Source of the DNA: Luteimonas aquatica
GTDB lineage: Bacteria; Pseudomonadota; Gammaproteobacteria; Xanthomonadales; Xanthomonadaceae
Length of the DNA stretch: 64,000 bases
NCBI RefSeq assembly: GCF_022662575.1
Contig: NZ_JALBFU010000001.1
Coordinates: 1,119,810 to 1,183,809 of the forward strand
Direction of reading: 5' to 3'
Every line of letters starts with the position of its first letter. Position 1 is the stretch's first letter. A program made the translations under genes and the position numbers. The notes under the pieces are model-generated. The model had not been told where the DNA came from. It did not search any database and worked only from the letters and a program-made list of their open reading frames with translations. Below, in pieces: positions 32,931 through 41,703 of this stretch.

Positions 32931-33514
32931 GCGCCGGGCTCGAGGTTCAGCTCTCGCACGAGGAACATGCGCGCCTTGCGCCAATCGCGCTTGACCGTTG
33001 CCGCGGACACGCCCAGCGCCTGGGCGGCCTCTTCCAGCGTCAGCCCCCCGAACACGCGCATCTGCGCGATCTCGACCTGGCGCGCATCGAGCCGGGCCAG
33101 GCGCTCGAGGGCGGCATCCACCGCCAGCACGTCGGCCGCGCCGGGCGCGTCGCCGACCGGTTCCTCGTCGAGCTCGACCCGCTGCAGATCGCCGCCGCGC
33201 TTCTGTCTGCCGCGCTCGCGCGACCTGTCCACCAGGACGTTGCGCATCACGCGCGCGCACAGCGCGAGGAAATGTCCGCGGTCGTTGACGTCGAGCCGCT
33301 TGCCGTCCGCGAGCCGCAGATAGGCCTCATGCACGAAGGCGGTGGTGCGCAGCGTGTCCGAGGCCCTGGCGCGCGCCAGTTGCTGGTGCGCGATCGCGCG
33401 CAGCTCCTGGTACAGCGCGGCGAACAGGGCGTCGAAATCCGCCCCGTTCCCGTGCCGCCACGAGACGAACAGCTGCGTGATGTCCTGCGATGGCGACTCG
33501 CGGCCTGCGTGCAT
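32927..33514 (-). CDS. ECF sigma factor (kinase-linked, TIGR02999-like)
   Basis: 195 residues from the ATG at 33514. Sigma region 2 (FDALFAALYQELRAIAHQQL...FVHEAYLRLADGKRLDVNDRGHFLALCARVMRNVLVD is its span, 25-100) and region 4 (LTLEEAAQALGVSAATVKRDW) with the DNA-binding helix. This is the ECF subgroup that lacks an anti-sigma and is paired with a Ser/Thr kinase, where phosphorylation in region 2 is thought to activate the sigma (known for Vibrio EcfP and Xanthomonas EcfK). Here the kinase gene overlaps by 4 nt. The targets are unknown; no matching promoter pair was found in the window. Confidence 0.9.
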   Translation of the reverse strand: MHAGRESPSQDITQLFVSWRHGNGADFDALFAALYQELRAIAHQQLARARASDTLRTTAFVHEAYLRLADGKRLDVNDRGHFLALCARVMRNVLVDRSRERGRQKRGGDLQRVELDEEPVGDAPGAADVLAVDAALERLARLDARQVEIAQMRVFGGLTLEEAAQALGVSAATVKRDWRKARMFLVRELNLEPGA

Positions 33515-33908
33515 GCGTTTTCTACGGCACCCCTGAGCTGTCCGCGTTCGCCCCTGCGCTGCGACCATAGCATACGGATCGATGCCGGCAGCCGCATGCG
33601 AACCGGGCCGGATTCCCGTCCATCCGGCCTTGCATGCAGGGGGAACGGAGACTTCGCATCAGCCGCGTGGACAGCGCCGGGCCGATGCCGTTCGCGCAGG
33701 CGCCAGCGGCCCACCCGGCCCGCGGCCGGCGCTCCCGAATGCCATGCGCAGCCGCGACTCGCGGCCCGACACCTAGACCGGCGCGCCCCGGATTCCGACG
33801 GGCCGAATCGCCCCGCGGCAGCCCAGAATCTCTAAACTAGGGCGCCTTCCCCCGCCGCGGCGCCTCCGCCGCCACGGCGCAACCGCCAGCACCGAGAATC
33901 CGAACCGC
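33515..33908. other. 394-bp divergent spacer between sigma gene and parE
   Basis: No gene supported. It must hold the sigma-kinase promoter (minus) and the parE promoter (plus). TAAACT at 33833-33838, 71 bp before parE, is the best -10 candidate; no good -35 accompanies it. Confidence 0.4.
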
Positions 33909-35813
33909 ATGAGTTCACGCTACAACGCCGCAGACATCGAAGTCCTCTCCGGGCTGGACCCGGTCAAGCGCCGCCCCGGCATGTACACCGACACGGCGCG
34001 CCCGAACCACCTGGCGCAGGAAGTGATCGACAACGCGGTCGACGAAGCGCTGGCCGGCCATGCGCGCGAGATCGAGGTGACCCTGTTCGCCGACGGCAGC
34101 TGCGAGGTGGCCGACGACGGCCGCGGCATGCCCGTGGACATCCACCCGGAGGAGAAGATCCCCGGCATCGAGCTGATCCTCACCCGCCTACACGCCGGCG
34201 GCAAGTTCAGCAACAAGAACTACACCTTCAGCGGCGGCCTGCACGGCGTCGGCGTGAGCGTGGTCAATGCGCTGTCCAGGCGCGTGGATGTCTACATCAA
34301 GCGCGACGGCAACGAATACAAGATGTCGTTCCAGGACGGCGACCGGGCCTCCAAGCTGGAAGTCGTCGGCAGCGTCGGCAAGAAGAATACCGGCACGCGC
34401 CTGCGCTTCTGGCCAGATCCGAAATATTTCGACACGCCGAAGTTCGGCCTGCGCGCGCTCAAGCACCTGCTGCGCGCCAAGGCCGTGCTGTGCCCCGGCC
34501 TGACCGTGAAGCTGTACGACGAGGCCAGCAAGGAACGCGAGGAGTGGCATTACGAGGACGGCCTGCGCGCGTATTTGAAAGGCGAACTTCTGAAGGGCGA
34601 GCTCGTCGGCCGCGAACTGCTGCCGGCGGATCTGTTCGTCGGCGCGCAGAAGAAGGACACCGAAGTCGCCGACTGGGCCGTGGCCTGGGTGCCGGAAGGC
34701 GACCTGGTGCAGGAAAGCTACGTCAACCTGATTCCGACCGCGCAGCACGGCACCCACGTCAACGGCCTGCGTACCGGCTTCACCGACGCGCTGCGCGAGT
34801 TCTGCGATTTCCGCAACCTGCTGCCGCGCGGCGTCAAGCTGGCGCCGGAGGACGTCTGGGACCGCGTCGCCTTCGTGCTCAGCGTGAAGATGACCGACCC
34901 GCAGTTCAGCGGACAGACTAAGGAGCGCCTGTCCTCGCGCCAGGCCGCCGGCTTCGTCGAGAACGCCGCCCACGACGCCTTCTCGCTGTGGCTCAACCAG
35001 CACACCGACCTGGGCGAGCGCATCGCGCAGCTGGCGATCGAGCGCGCCAGCGCGCGCCTGAAGACCGAAAAGCAGATCGTGCGCAAGAAGGTCACCCAGG
35101 GCCCCGCCCTGCCCGGCAAGCTCGCCGACTGCCTGTCGCAGGATCTTTCCCGCACCGAGCTGTTCCTGGTGGAAGGCGATTCGGCCGGCGGTTCGGCCAA
35201 GCAGGCGCGCGACAAGGACTTCCAGGCGATCCTGCCGCTGCGCGGCAAGATCCTCAACACTTGGGAAGTGGCCTCCGGCGGCGTGCTGGCGTCCACGGAA
35301 GTGCACGATCTCGCCGTGGCGATCGGCTGCGACCCCGGCAAGGACGACATCACCGGACTGCGCTACGGCAAGGTCGTGATCCTGGCCGATGCCGACTCCG
35401 ACGGACTGCACATCGCCACCCTGCTCACCGCGCTGTTCCTGCGCCACTTCCCGGCGCTGGTGGCGGCCGGACACGTCTTCGTGGCGATGCCGCCGCTGTT
35501 CCGCGTCGACGTCGGCAAGCAGGTGTTCTATGCGCTGGACGAGGAGGAGAAGCGCCTGCTGCTGGAGCGCATCGAGCGCGAGAGGATCAAGGGCGCGGTC
35601 AGCGTCACCCGCTTCAAGGGCCTGGGCGAGATGAACCCGCAGCAGTTGCGCGAGTCCACCATCCACCCCGATACGCGCCGCCTGGTGCAGCTCACCGTCG
35701 ACGACGAGCCGCAGACGCGCTCGCTGATGGACATGCTGCTCGCCAAGAAGCGCGCCGGCGACCGCAAGACCTGGCTGGAAACCAAGGGCGATCTGGCGAC
35801 CCTGGAAGTCTGA
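33909..35813 (+). CDS. parE: DNA topoisomerase IV subunit B
   Basis: 634 residues. GHKL ATPase domain with EVIDNAVDEALAGHA, DDGRGMPVDIHPEEKIPGIE and GGLHGVGVSVVNALS; then the transducer, and a TOPRIM domain with LVEGDSAGGSAKQARDKDFQ and DADSDGLHIATLL; C-terminal FKGLGEMNPQQLRESTI. These are ParE/GyrB signatures; the length (about 630 rather than 800) and VLSGLDPVKRRPGMYTDT identify ParE. It decatenates daughter chromosomes with ParC, which is not encoded here. DUF1697 follows immediately. Confidence 0.97.
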   Translation: MSSRYNAADIEVLSGLDPVKRRPGMYTDTARPNHLAQEVIDNAVDEALAGHAREIEVTLFADGSCEVADDGRGMPVDIHPEEKIPGIELILTRLHAGGKFSNKNYTFSGGLHGVGVSVVNALSRRVDVYIKRDGNEYKMSFQDGDRASKLEVVGSVGKKNTGTRLRFWPDPKYFDTPKFGLRALKHLLRAKAVLCPGLTVKLYDEASKEREEWHYEDGLRAYLKGELLKGELVGRELLPADLFVGAQKKDTEVADWAVAWVPEGDLVQESYVNLIPTAQHGTHVNGLRTGFTDALREFCDFRNLLPRGVKLAPEDVWDRVAFVLSVKMTDPQFSGQTKERLSSRQAAGFVENAAHDAFSLWLNQHTDLGERIAQLAIERASARLKTEKQIVRKKVTQGPALPGKLADCLSQDLSRTELFLVEGDSAGGSAKQARDKDFQAILPLRGKILNTWEVASGGVLASTEVHDLAVAIGCDPGKDDITGLRYGKVVILADADSDGLHIATLLTALFLRHFPALVAAGHVFVAMPPLFRVDVGKQVFYALDEEEKRLLLERIERERIKGAVSVTRFKGLGEMNPQQLRESTIHPDTRRLVQLTVDDEPQTRSLMDMLLAKKRAGDRKTWLETKGDLATLEV

Positions 35814-36344
35814 GTGGCCATCCAGATCGCCCTGTTCCGAGGCATCAACGTCGGCAAGGCCAAGCGCGTCGCCATGGCCGATCTGCGCACGCTGCTGGAG
35901 GAACTGGGCTTCACCCGGGTACGCACCCTGCTCAACAGCGGCAACGCGGTGTTCGAGGCCGGACGCAGGGCGCCCGCCGCCAACGCGACGCGCATCGCCG
36001 CCGCATTGGCCGAGCGCACCGGCGTCACCGCCAACGTGCTGGTAATCACCGTGCAGGAACTGGACGCGGCCATCGCCGGCAATCCGTTCGCCGCGCGCAT
36101 CGACGATCCGTCGCGGATGCTGCTCGGCTTCTTCGGGGCCAAAGCCGATCGGACGGCGCTTCGCGCCCTCGCCGACACCGGCGAGGACTGCTCGCTCGGC
36201 GCGCACGCGTTCTATCTCTGGTGCCGGCACGGCATCCTGGAAGACAAGGTCGCCAACGCCCTGGTCGGCGCCAGGTTCCGCGACGCCATCACCACGCGCA
36301 ATTGGGCGACCGCCTGCAAGCTGCAGGCGTTGGCCAAGGCCTGA
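35814..36344 (+). CDS. DUF1697 family protein
   Basis: 176 residues from a GTG that directly follows the parE stop (TGAGTG). ALFRGINVGKAKRVAMADLR and LNSGNAVFEA are the DUF1697 signature. Members are small cytoplasmic proteins of unknown function. Placement directly after parE implies coupled translation. A 23-bp gap separates its stop from the EamA gene's stop. Confidence 0.85.
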   Translation: MAIQIALFRGINVGKAKRVAMADLRTLLEELGFTRVRTLLNSGNAVFEAGRRAPAANATRIAAALAERTGVTANVLVITVQELDAAIAGNPFAARIDDPSRMLLGFFGAKADRTALRALADTGEDCSLGAHAFYLWCRHGILEDKVANALVGARFRDAITTRNWATACKLQALAKA

Positions 36345-36367
36345 AGGGCCGCGCCGGGGAGATCGGC

Positions 36368-37378
36368 TCAGGCCGAACGCACCCGGGTCACCACCAGCAC
36401 GCCGGCAAGAACCAGTACGGTGCCGGCCAACTGCCACGGCCCCATCGGTTCGTGCAGGATCAACAGGCTGAGCACGATGGTCGACACCGGCCCGATCATG
36501 CCGATCTGCGCCGCCAGCGAGGACCCGATCCGCGCCACGCCCATCATGACCGCCAGCACCGGCAGCACCGTGCACGCGGTGCCGTTGAGCAGCGACAGCC
36601 AATACACCTCGGCCGGCAGGCGCAGCGCCGCCAGCGGCCGCGTCAGCAGGAACTGGGCGATGCACAGCACGCTCGCCACCACGCTGGCGTAGGCGGTCAG
36701 GCGCACCGCGCCCACCCGCGCGACGATCTCGCCGCTGCCGAACAGATAGATGGCGTACGACAGCGCGCTGCCGAACACCAAAGCGCTGCCCATCGCGATG
36801 CTGCCCTCGCCGGCGCGCAGGTCGTGGCCGAAGGCGAGCAGCACGCCGGCATAGCTGATCGCCAGCGCCAGCAGCTGCGTGCGGGTCGGCCGGCGCCGCG
36901 CGAGGACCACGCCGATCAACAGCACCAGCGTCGGCGTCAGATAGAGGATCAGCCGTTCCAGCGTGGCGGTGATGTAGGCCAGTCCGGCGAAATCGAGAAA
37001 ACTGGCCAGGTAGTAGCCGAAGAAGCCCAGCAGCAGGATGCGCCCGCGATCGCCGCGGGCGAGCGGCCGCGCGCGCCGCGCCGCCCACAGGCCCATCAGC
37101 AGGAAGAACGGCAGCGCCACCAGCATGCGCAGGCCCAGCTGCGTGACCGCGTCGACCCCATGGCGGTAGCCGAGCTTGACGATGATCGCCTTGCCCGAGA
37201 ACGCGATCGCGCCGCCCGCGGCCAGCAGCACGCCGACGGCGTCGAGCCGGTGCGCGGCCGCCGCCGCGCTTTCCCGCGACGGGGCTGCCGGCTCGGCCGC
37301 TGACTCGATGGGGGCGTCGATCGGCGCCACGTCCAGCGCCTGCACGGTGGCTCCGGGCGCATCGCGCGGATCGCTCAC
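36368..37378 (-). CDS. EamA-family (DMT) transporter
   Basis: 336 residues with about ten hydrophobic spans in two repeats of five, the EamA layout: VGVLLAAGGAIAFSGKAII opens the first and MGSALVFGSALSYAIYLFG the second. The substrate is unknown (DMT exporters carry metabolites and amino acids). The best start is GTG at 37378; the 45 residues before the first span are acidic and low-complexity. The gene is 13 nt downstream of the amidohydrolase gene and probably in its operon. Confidence 0.85.
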   Translation of the reverse strand: MSDPRDAPGATVQALDVAPIDAPIESAAEPAAPSRESAAAAAHRLDAVGVLLAAGGAIAFSGKAIIVKLGYRHGVDAVTQLGLRMLVALPFFLLMGLWAARRARPLARGDRGRILLLGFFGYYLASFLDFAGLAYITATLERLILYLTPTLVLLIGVVLARRRPTRTQLLALAISYAGVLLAFGHDLRAGEGSIAMGSALVFGSALSYAIYLFGSGEIVARVGAVRLTAYASVVASVLCIAQFLLTRPLAALRLPAEVYWLSLLNGTACTVLPVLAVMMGVARIGSSLAAQIGMIGPVSTIVLSLLILHEPMGPWQLAGTVLVLAGVLVVTRVRSA

Positions 37379-37391
37379 GCCGCCGCGCGCC

Positions 37392-38177
37392 TCATGCCAG
37401 CGCGGCGTCGAGCAGGCGCGCGATCGTCTGCTGCAGCCGCGCGGCGCGCTCCGGCGCCCAGGCGAAACTGTCCTCGTCCATGTAGTTGAGCTGGGCCAGC
37501 TCGAGCTGCACCGCCTCGATGCCGCGCGCCGGATCGCCGTAGTGGCGGGTGATGTAGCCGCCCTTGAAGCGCCCGTTGACGACGTGGCTGTAGGTGGCCT
37601 GCGCGTCGAGCGCGTCCTCCAGCCTCCGCTGCAGCCCGGGCGAGCAGCTGGCGCCGCCGGCGGTGCCGAGGTTGAGGTCCGGCAGGCGGCCGTCGAACAG
37701 GAACGGCAGCACGCTGCGGATCGAATGCGCTTCCCAAAGCACGACGCGGCCGTGTTCGGCCAGCAGGCGCTCGAGCTCCTCGCGCAGCGCGGCATGGTAG
37801 GGGCGCCAATAGGCGTCGACGCGGGTACGTATTTCGTCCTCGGACGGGGCCTGGCCGTCGAGGTAGACCGGTTCGCCGGTGAACTGCACCACCGGGCACA
37901 GGCCCGTGGTGTTCTGGCCGGGATACAGCGAGACGTCGTCCTCGGAACGATTGAGGTCGACGACGTAGCGCGAATGCGTGGACGCGATCATCGAGGCGCC
38001 CAGGCGCTCGCGCATGGGGGCGTACAGATCGGCGACGTGCCAGTCGGTGTCGGGCACGCGCCGCGCGTCCTCGGTCAGGCGCGCGGCGATCCCGGCCGGC
38101 ACGTGCGTGCCGTTGTGCGGCACGCTGATCAGCAGCGGCGCGGTGCCGCGGTGCAGATGGAAGATCGGATCGGTCAT
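37392..38177 (-). CDS. N-formylglutamate amidohydrolase-family enzyme
   Basis: 261 residues. LLISVPHNGTHVPAG, STHSRYVVDLNRSEDDVS, YWRPYHAALREELERLL and EAHSIRSVLPFLFDGRLPDLNLGT carry the metal- and substrate-binding His/Arg/Asp residues of the HutG-like family (PF05013). HutG-type enzymes release glutamate from N-formylglutamate in histidine degradation, but no other hut genes are near, so the substrate is uncertain. The ATG overlaps the S9 peptidase stop (ATGA). Confidence 0.85.
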   Translation of the reverse strand: MTDPIFHLHRGTAPLLISVPHNGTHVPAGIAARLTEDARRVPDTDWHVADLYAPMRERLGASMIASTHSRYVVDLNRSEDDVSLYPGQNTTGLCPVVQFTGEPVYLDGQAPSEDEIRTRVDAYWRPYHAALREELERLLAEHGRVVLWEAHSIRSVLPFLFDGRLPDLNLGTAGGASCSPGLQRRLEDALDAQATYSHVVNGRFKGGYITRHYGDPARGIEAVQLELAQLNYMDEDSFAWAPERAARLQQTIARLLDAALA

Positions 38178-40258
38178 GGCGTCAGCTTGCGTCGGAAGAA
38201 GTCCGCCGAGTGGCGGTAGACCTGCAGCCAGGTGGCATGGCGCAGGAACAGGTGCTCCTCGCCCGGCACCACCAGCGTCTCCACCGGCGCGCCGCGTTCG
38301 CGCAGCCGCGCGACCAGGTCGGTGCCCTGGGCGAATTTTACCGCGCGGTCGTCGTCGCCGTGGACCACCAGCACCGGCGAGCGCCAACCCTCGAGCCGGG
38401 ACACCGGCGAGGATTGCCAGGCCAGGTCGAGCTCGTCCGGCTTGAGCCCCCACAGTCCGCTGTTGTCGCCGCCCTTGGCGGCCTCGCGCCAGTCGTGCAC
38501 GCCGTGGCGGTCGACGCCGGCGGCGAACAGCGCGGAGTCGCGCGCCAGCGCTTGCGCGGTCAGGTACCCGCCGTAGGAGCCGCCGTAGATGCCGATGCGC
38601 GCCGGATCGACGTCGGAGCGGCCGGCCAGATAGGCGCGCGCCGCCAGCACGTCCTGGTACTCGCTCATGCCGCGCGGCCCCTGTTTCGGCGCGGTGCGGA
38701 AAGCCTGGCCGTAGCCGGTGCCGGCGCGGTAGTTGAGCGAGAGCACCACGTAGCCTTGCGCCGCCAGCCACTGGTTGTTGGCGTAGTCGTGGTAGTAGTA
38801 GTCCATCGGGTGCCAGCCCGGGAACATCTGCCGGATCGGCCCGCCATGCGCATAGATGATCGCCGCGCGCTTGCCCGCGTCGCCGGCCGGCTCGAACAGC
38901 TGCGCATGCGAGACCACGCCATCGGACGCGCGCAGGGTCAGCGTCTTCGGCACGACCAGCGCCCGCACCGGGAAATCGGCGGGCAGCGCGGCGGGGAAGA
39001 TGCGTCGCGGCGCTCCGCCGGCGCGCGGCATCACCGCCACCGCGGTCGGCAATCGCGCGTCGGCATGCAGCAAGGCGATCCATTCGCCGGCCACGACCGG
39101 ATCGGTGGCGATGGCCTCGGGCGAGGTCAGTCGCCGCTGCGCCGCGCCGCCGGCCCCGACCGCGTAGAGCTGCCGGCGCTCGATGTCGTCGCAGTTGGCG
39201 GCGAACACCAGCGCGCCGTCGTCGGCCAGCGCCGCGCTTTCGGCTTCGCACTCGCCGCGGCTGAGCGGGTTCGGCGCGCCGCTGCCCGGCGCCAGCGCGT
39301 ACCAGTGCAGCCAGCCGTCCTCTTCGGAGGCGAACAGGATGCGGCCGTCGCGCGCCCAGCGCAGCGGCTCCTCGACCGCGAACTGCGCATAGCCGCCGGC
39401 GCGCGGCCCGGAGCGGAACAACCGCGCGCCCTCGCCCGTCGCCGCGTCGGCGGTCCACACCTCGAAGGCACTCGCCGCGGTCACGTCGAACTTCTCGTCG
39501 TTGCGCGCGCCGGCGCCGCGCAGGAAGGCCACGCGCTTGCCGTCGGGCGACCAGGCCGGGCTGCCGTCGCGGTTGAAGTCCGGGGCCAGCCAGCGCACCT
39601 CGCGTGCGGCCAGATCGAGCACGCCGACGTAGGCATGGTCGCCGCGGTCGCTGGTGAACAGCAGGCGCGTCCCGTCGGGCGAGAACGCCACCGCGCTGTT
39701 GTTGCCCGGCAGCTTGAGCAGGGTCTCCGCGCACCAGCCCGGCCCGGCCGCGGCGACGGCGTGGCATTCGATGCCCGCCGCGCCGCCGAGCACCAGCGCC
39801 GCGCCGTCGGGCGAGAACAGCGGATCGCGGCCGGCGAAGCTGCGCGCGGCCGCGCCGCCGTCGGTGGCGAGCAGCCAGACGGCGCGCGCGGCGCCGTCCG
39901 GATCGTTGTCGGGGTTGACCGCCTGCCCGCTCGCGGTGGCGCTCGGAGTGCCGCGTACGTAGGCGAGCCAGCGGCCGTCGGCGCTCAGGCGCAGGCCGCT
40001 GAGCGCCTGGCCGTCGTCGCGGTCGTAGGCGGTGAGCTTGCGCGGCGCGAACGCCGGCGCCCGCGCCACCCAGGCGTTGCGCACGCCGCGCTCGCTGGCG
40101 CTCCAGGCGATCACCGGTGCGCGCGCGGCGGCCACCGGCGCATCGGGGAGCGGCGCGCCGAGCAGCGCGTCGATCGCGGGGGCCTGCGCCGCCGCCTGCG
40201 CCAGCGGCAAGGCCGACAGCAGGATCCACACCGCCCCGCAGATTGTCCGAACTCGCAT
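38174..40258 (-). CDS. Secreted S9-family prolyl oligopeptidase
   Basis: 694 residues. A signal peptide (MRVRTICGAVWILLSALPLA, cut near AQA) precedes a beta-propeller with TolB-like repeats (FSPDGTRLLFTSDRG, WSPDGKRVAFLRG), then the alpha/beta-hydrolase domain. The triad is Ser561 in YGGSYGGYL, Asp637 in HGDDDRAVKF and His669 in GEEHLF. Such enzymes cleave short peptides and probably act in the periplasm or outside. It is co-transcribed with the amidohydrolase and EamA genes. Confidence 0.93.
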   Translation of the reverse strand: MRVRTICGAVWILLSALPLAQAAAQAPAIDALLGAPLPDAPVAAARAPVIAWSASERGVRNAWVARAPAFAPRKLTAYDRDDGQALSGLRLSADGRWLAYVRGTPSATASGQAVNPDNDPDGAARAVWLLATDGGAAARSFAGRDPLFSPDGAALVLGGAAGIECHAVAAAGPGWCAETLLKLPGNNSAVAFSPDGTRLLFTSDRGDHAYVGVLDLAAREVRWLAPDFNRDGSPAWSPDGKRVAFLRGAGARNDEKFDVTAASAFEVWTADAATGEGARLFRSGPRAGGYAQFAVEEPLRWARDGRILFASEEDGWLHWYALAPGSGAPNPLSRGECEAESAALADDGALVFAANCDDIERRQLYAVGAGGAAQRRLTSPEAIATDPVVAGEWIALLHADARLPTAVAVMPRAGGAPRRIFPAALPADFPVRALVVPKTLTLRASDGVVSHAQLFEPAGDAGKRAAIIYAHGGPIRQMFPGWHPMDYYYHDYANNQWLAAQGYVVLSLNYRAGTGYGQAFRTAPKQGPRGMSEYQDVLAARAYLAGRSDVDPARIGIYGGSYGGYLTAQALARDSALFAAGVDRHGVHDWREAAKGGDNSGLWGLKPDELDLAWQSSPVSRLEGWRSPVLVVHGDDDRAVKFAQGTDLVARLRERGAPVETLVVPGEEHLFLRHATWLQVYRHSADFFRRKLTP

Positions 40259-40335
40259 CGTCGTTTCGCTCGCTGGAGGAAAATGCCGCTGGCCGCCGAT
40301 GCCAGCGGGAAGGCGGCGCCCGCGCGCCGCGGACG

Positions 40336-41703
40336 TCACTTCATCAGCACGACTTCCTCGGCGGAGGTCGGGTGGATCGCCACCGTGTCGCGCAGGTCGT
40401 CGAGCACGATGCCGCGCTTGAGCGCCACCGCGAAGCCCTGCAGGATCTCGTCGGCGCCGTCGCCGAGCAGGTGGATGCCGAGCACGCGGCGCTCCTCGCC
40501 CACGCAGACCAGCTTGAACAGGCTGCGCTGCGGCGACTCGGCCAGGGCGTGCAGCATGGCGCGGAATTCCGCGCGGTAGACGTGCACGTCCTCGCCGAAA
40601 CGCTCCCGCGCCTGCGCCTCGCTCAGGCCCACGCTGGCCAGCGGCGGATGCGAGAACACCACGGTCGGCACGTTCCCGTAGTCGAGCCGGGCCTCGGCCT
40701 TGCCGCCGAACACGCGATCCATCAGTCGCCGCGCGGCCGCGATGGCCACCGGCGTCAGCGCGATGCGGTCGGTGACGTCGCCCACCGCATACAGCCCGGG
40801 GACATTGGTGTTCTGCCGATCGTCGACGCAGACATGGCCGCGCTCGCCGAGCGCGACGCCGGCCGCTTCCAGGCCCAGATCGCCGGTATTGGGCACGCGG
40901 CCCGTGGCGAAGAGCACGGCGTCGAACTCCGTCGCCGAGCGATCGTCGCGGGCGAGGATGCGCAGCCGCCCGTCCCCGCCGCGCTCCAGCGCGGCCGGAT
41001 CGAACCCGTGATGCAGCGCGATGCCGGCCTGCCGGTAGTTCTCCTCCAGGTGCAGCGCCAGCTCGGCCTCGAAATGGCCGAGCACGCGGTCGCCGCGCAC
41101 GAACAGCTCCACGCAGCTGCCCAGCGACTGCAGCACGCCGGCCAGTTCCACGCCGATGTAGCCGCCGCCGACCACGGCCACGTGCGCGGGCGCCTCGACC
41201 CAGCGGAAGAAGTCGTCGGACACCTGGCCCAGCTCCGTACCGGGGATCGACGGCCGCTGCGGCCGCGCGCCGGTGGCGATCAGGATGTGCGGGGCCACCA
41301 GGCGCGCGCCGTCGTCGGTGACGACGGTGCGGGCATCGAGCAGCCGTCCGCGCGCGGGCACGAGGACGATGCCGCCGGCGTCCAGGCGCCGGCGGTAGCT
41401 GGCGTGGATGTTGGCGATGTAGCGCTGGCGGTCGGCGATGAATTCGCACCAGTCCAGCTTCGGCCGCGCCACCTCGAAGCCCACCTCCCGCGCCAGCGCG
41501 ATGTGCTCGGACAGCTGCGCCGCCAGCCACATCGCCTTCTTGGGGACGCAGCCGACGTTGACGCAGGTGCCGCCCAGTTCGCCCGGCTCCAGCATCGCCA
41601 CGCGCGCGCCGTGCTCGCTGGCGCGGAAGGCGGCGGCAAGGCCGCCGGAGCCGCCGCCGATCACGACCAGGTCGAATTCCAGCGCCTGCGTGCGCGTGCT
41701 CAT
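40336..41703 (-). CDS. gor: Glutathione-disulfide reductase
   Basis: 455 residues. FAD-binding VVIGGGSGGLAAAFRASEHGA, then the redox pair in GGTCVNVGCVPKK (Cys47 and Cys52). NADPH-binding domain with VAVVGGGYIGVELAGVL; VGDVTDRIALTPVAI; and the C-terminal HPTSAEE with the catalytic His444. The enzyme keeps glutathione reduced with NADPH; the basic residue after the second GxGxxG (SCVELFVRGDR) fits NADPH. The ATG overlaps the stop of the FAD dehydrogenase gene, so the two are probably translated together. Confidence 0.94.
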   Translation of the reverse strand: MSTRTQALEFDLVVIGGGSGGLAAAFRASEHGARVAMLEPGELGGTCVNVGCVPKKAMWLAAQLSEHIALAREVGFEVARPKLDWCEFIADRQRYIANIHASYRRRLDAGGIVLVPARGRLLDARTVVTDDGARLVAPHILIATGARPQRPSIPGTELGQVSDDFFRWVEAPAHVAVVGGGYIGVELAGVLQSLGSCVELFVRGDRVLGHFEAELALHLEENYRQAGIALHHGFDPAALERGGDGRLRILARDDRSATEFDAVLFATGRVPNTGDLGLEAAGVALGERGHVCVDDRQNTNVPGLYAVGDVTDRIALTPVAIAAARRLMDRVFGGKAEARLDYGNVPTVVFSHPPLASVGLSEAQARERFGEDVHVYRAEFRAMLHALAESPQRSLFKLVCVGEERRVLGIHLLGDGADEILQGFAVALKRGIVLDDLRDTVAIHPTSAEEVVLMK

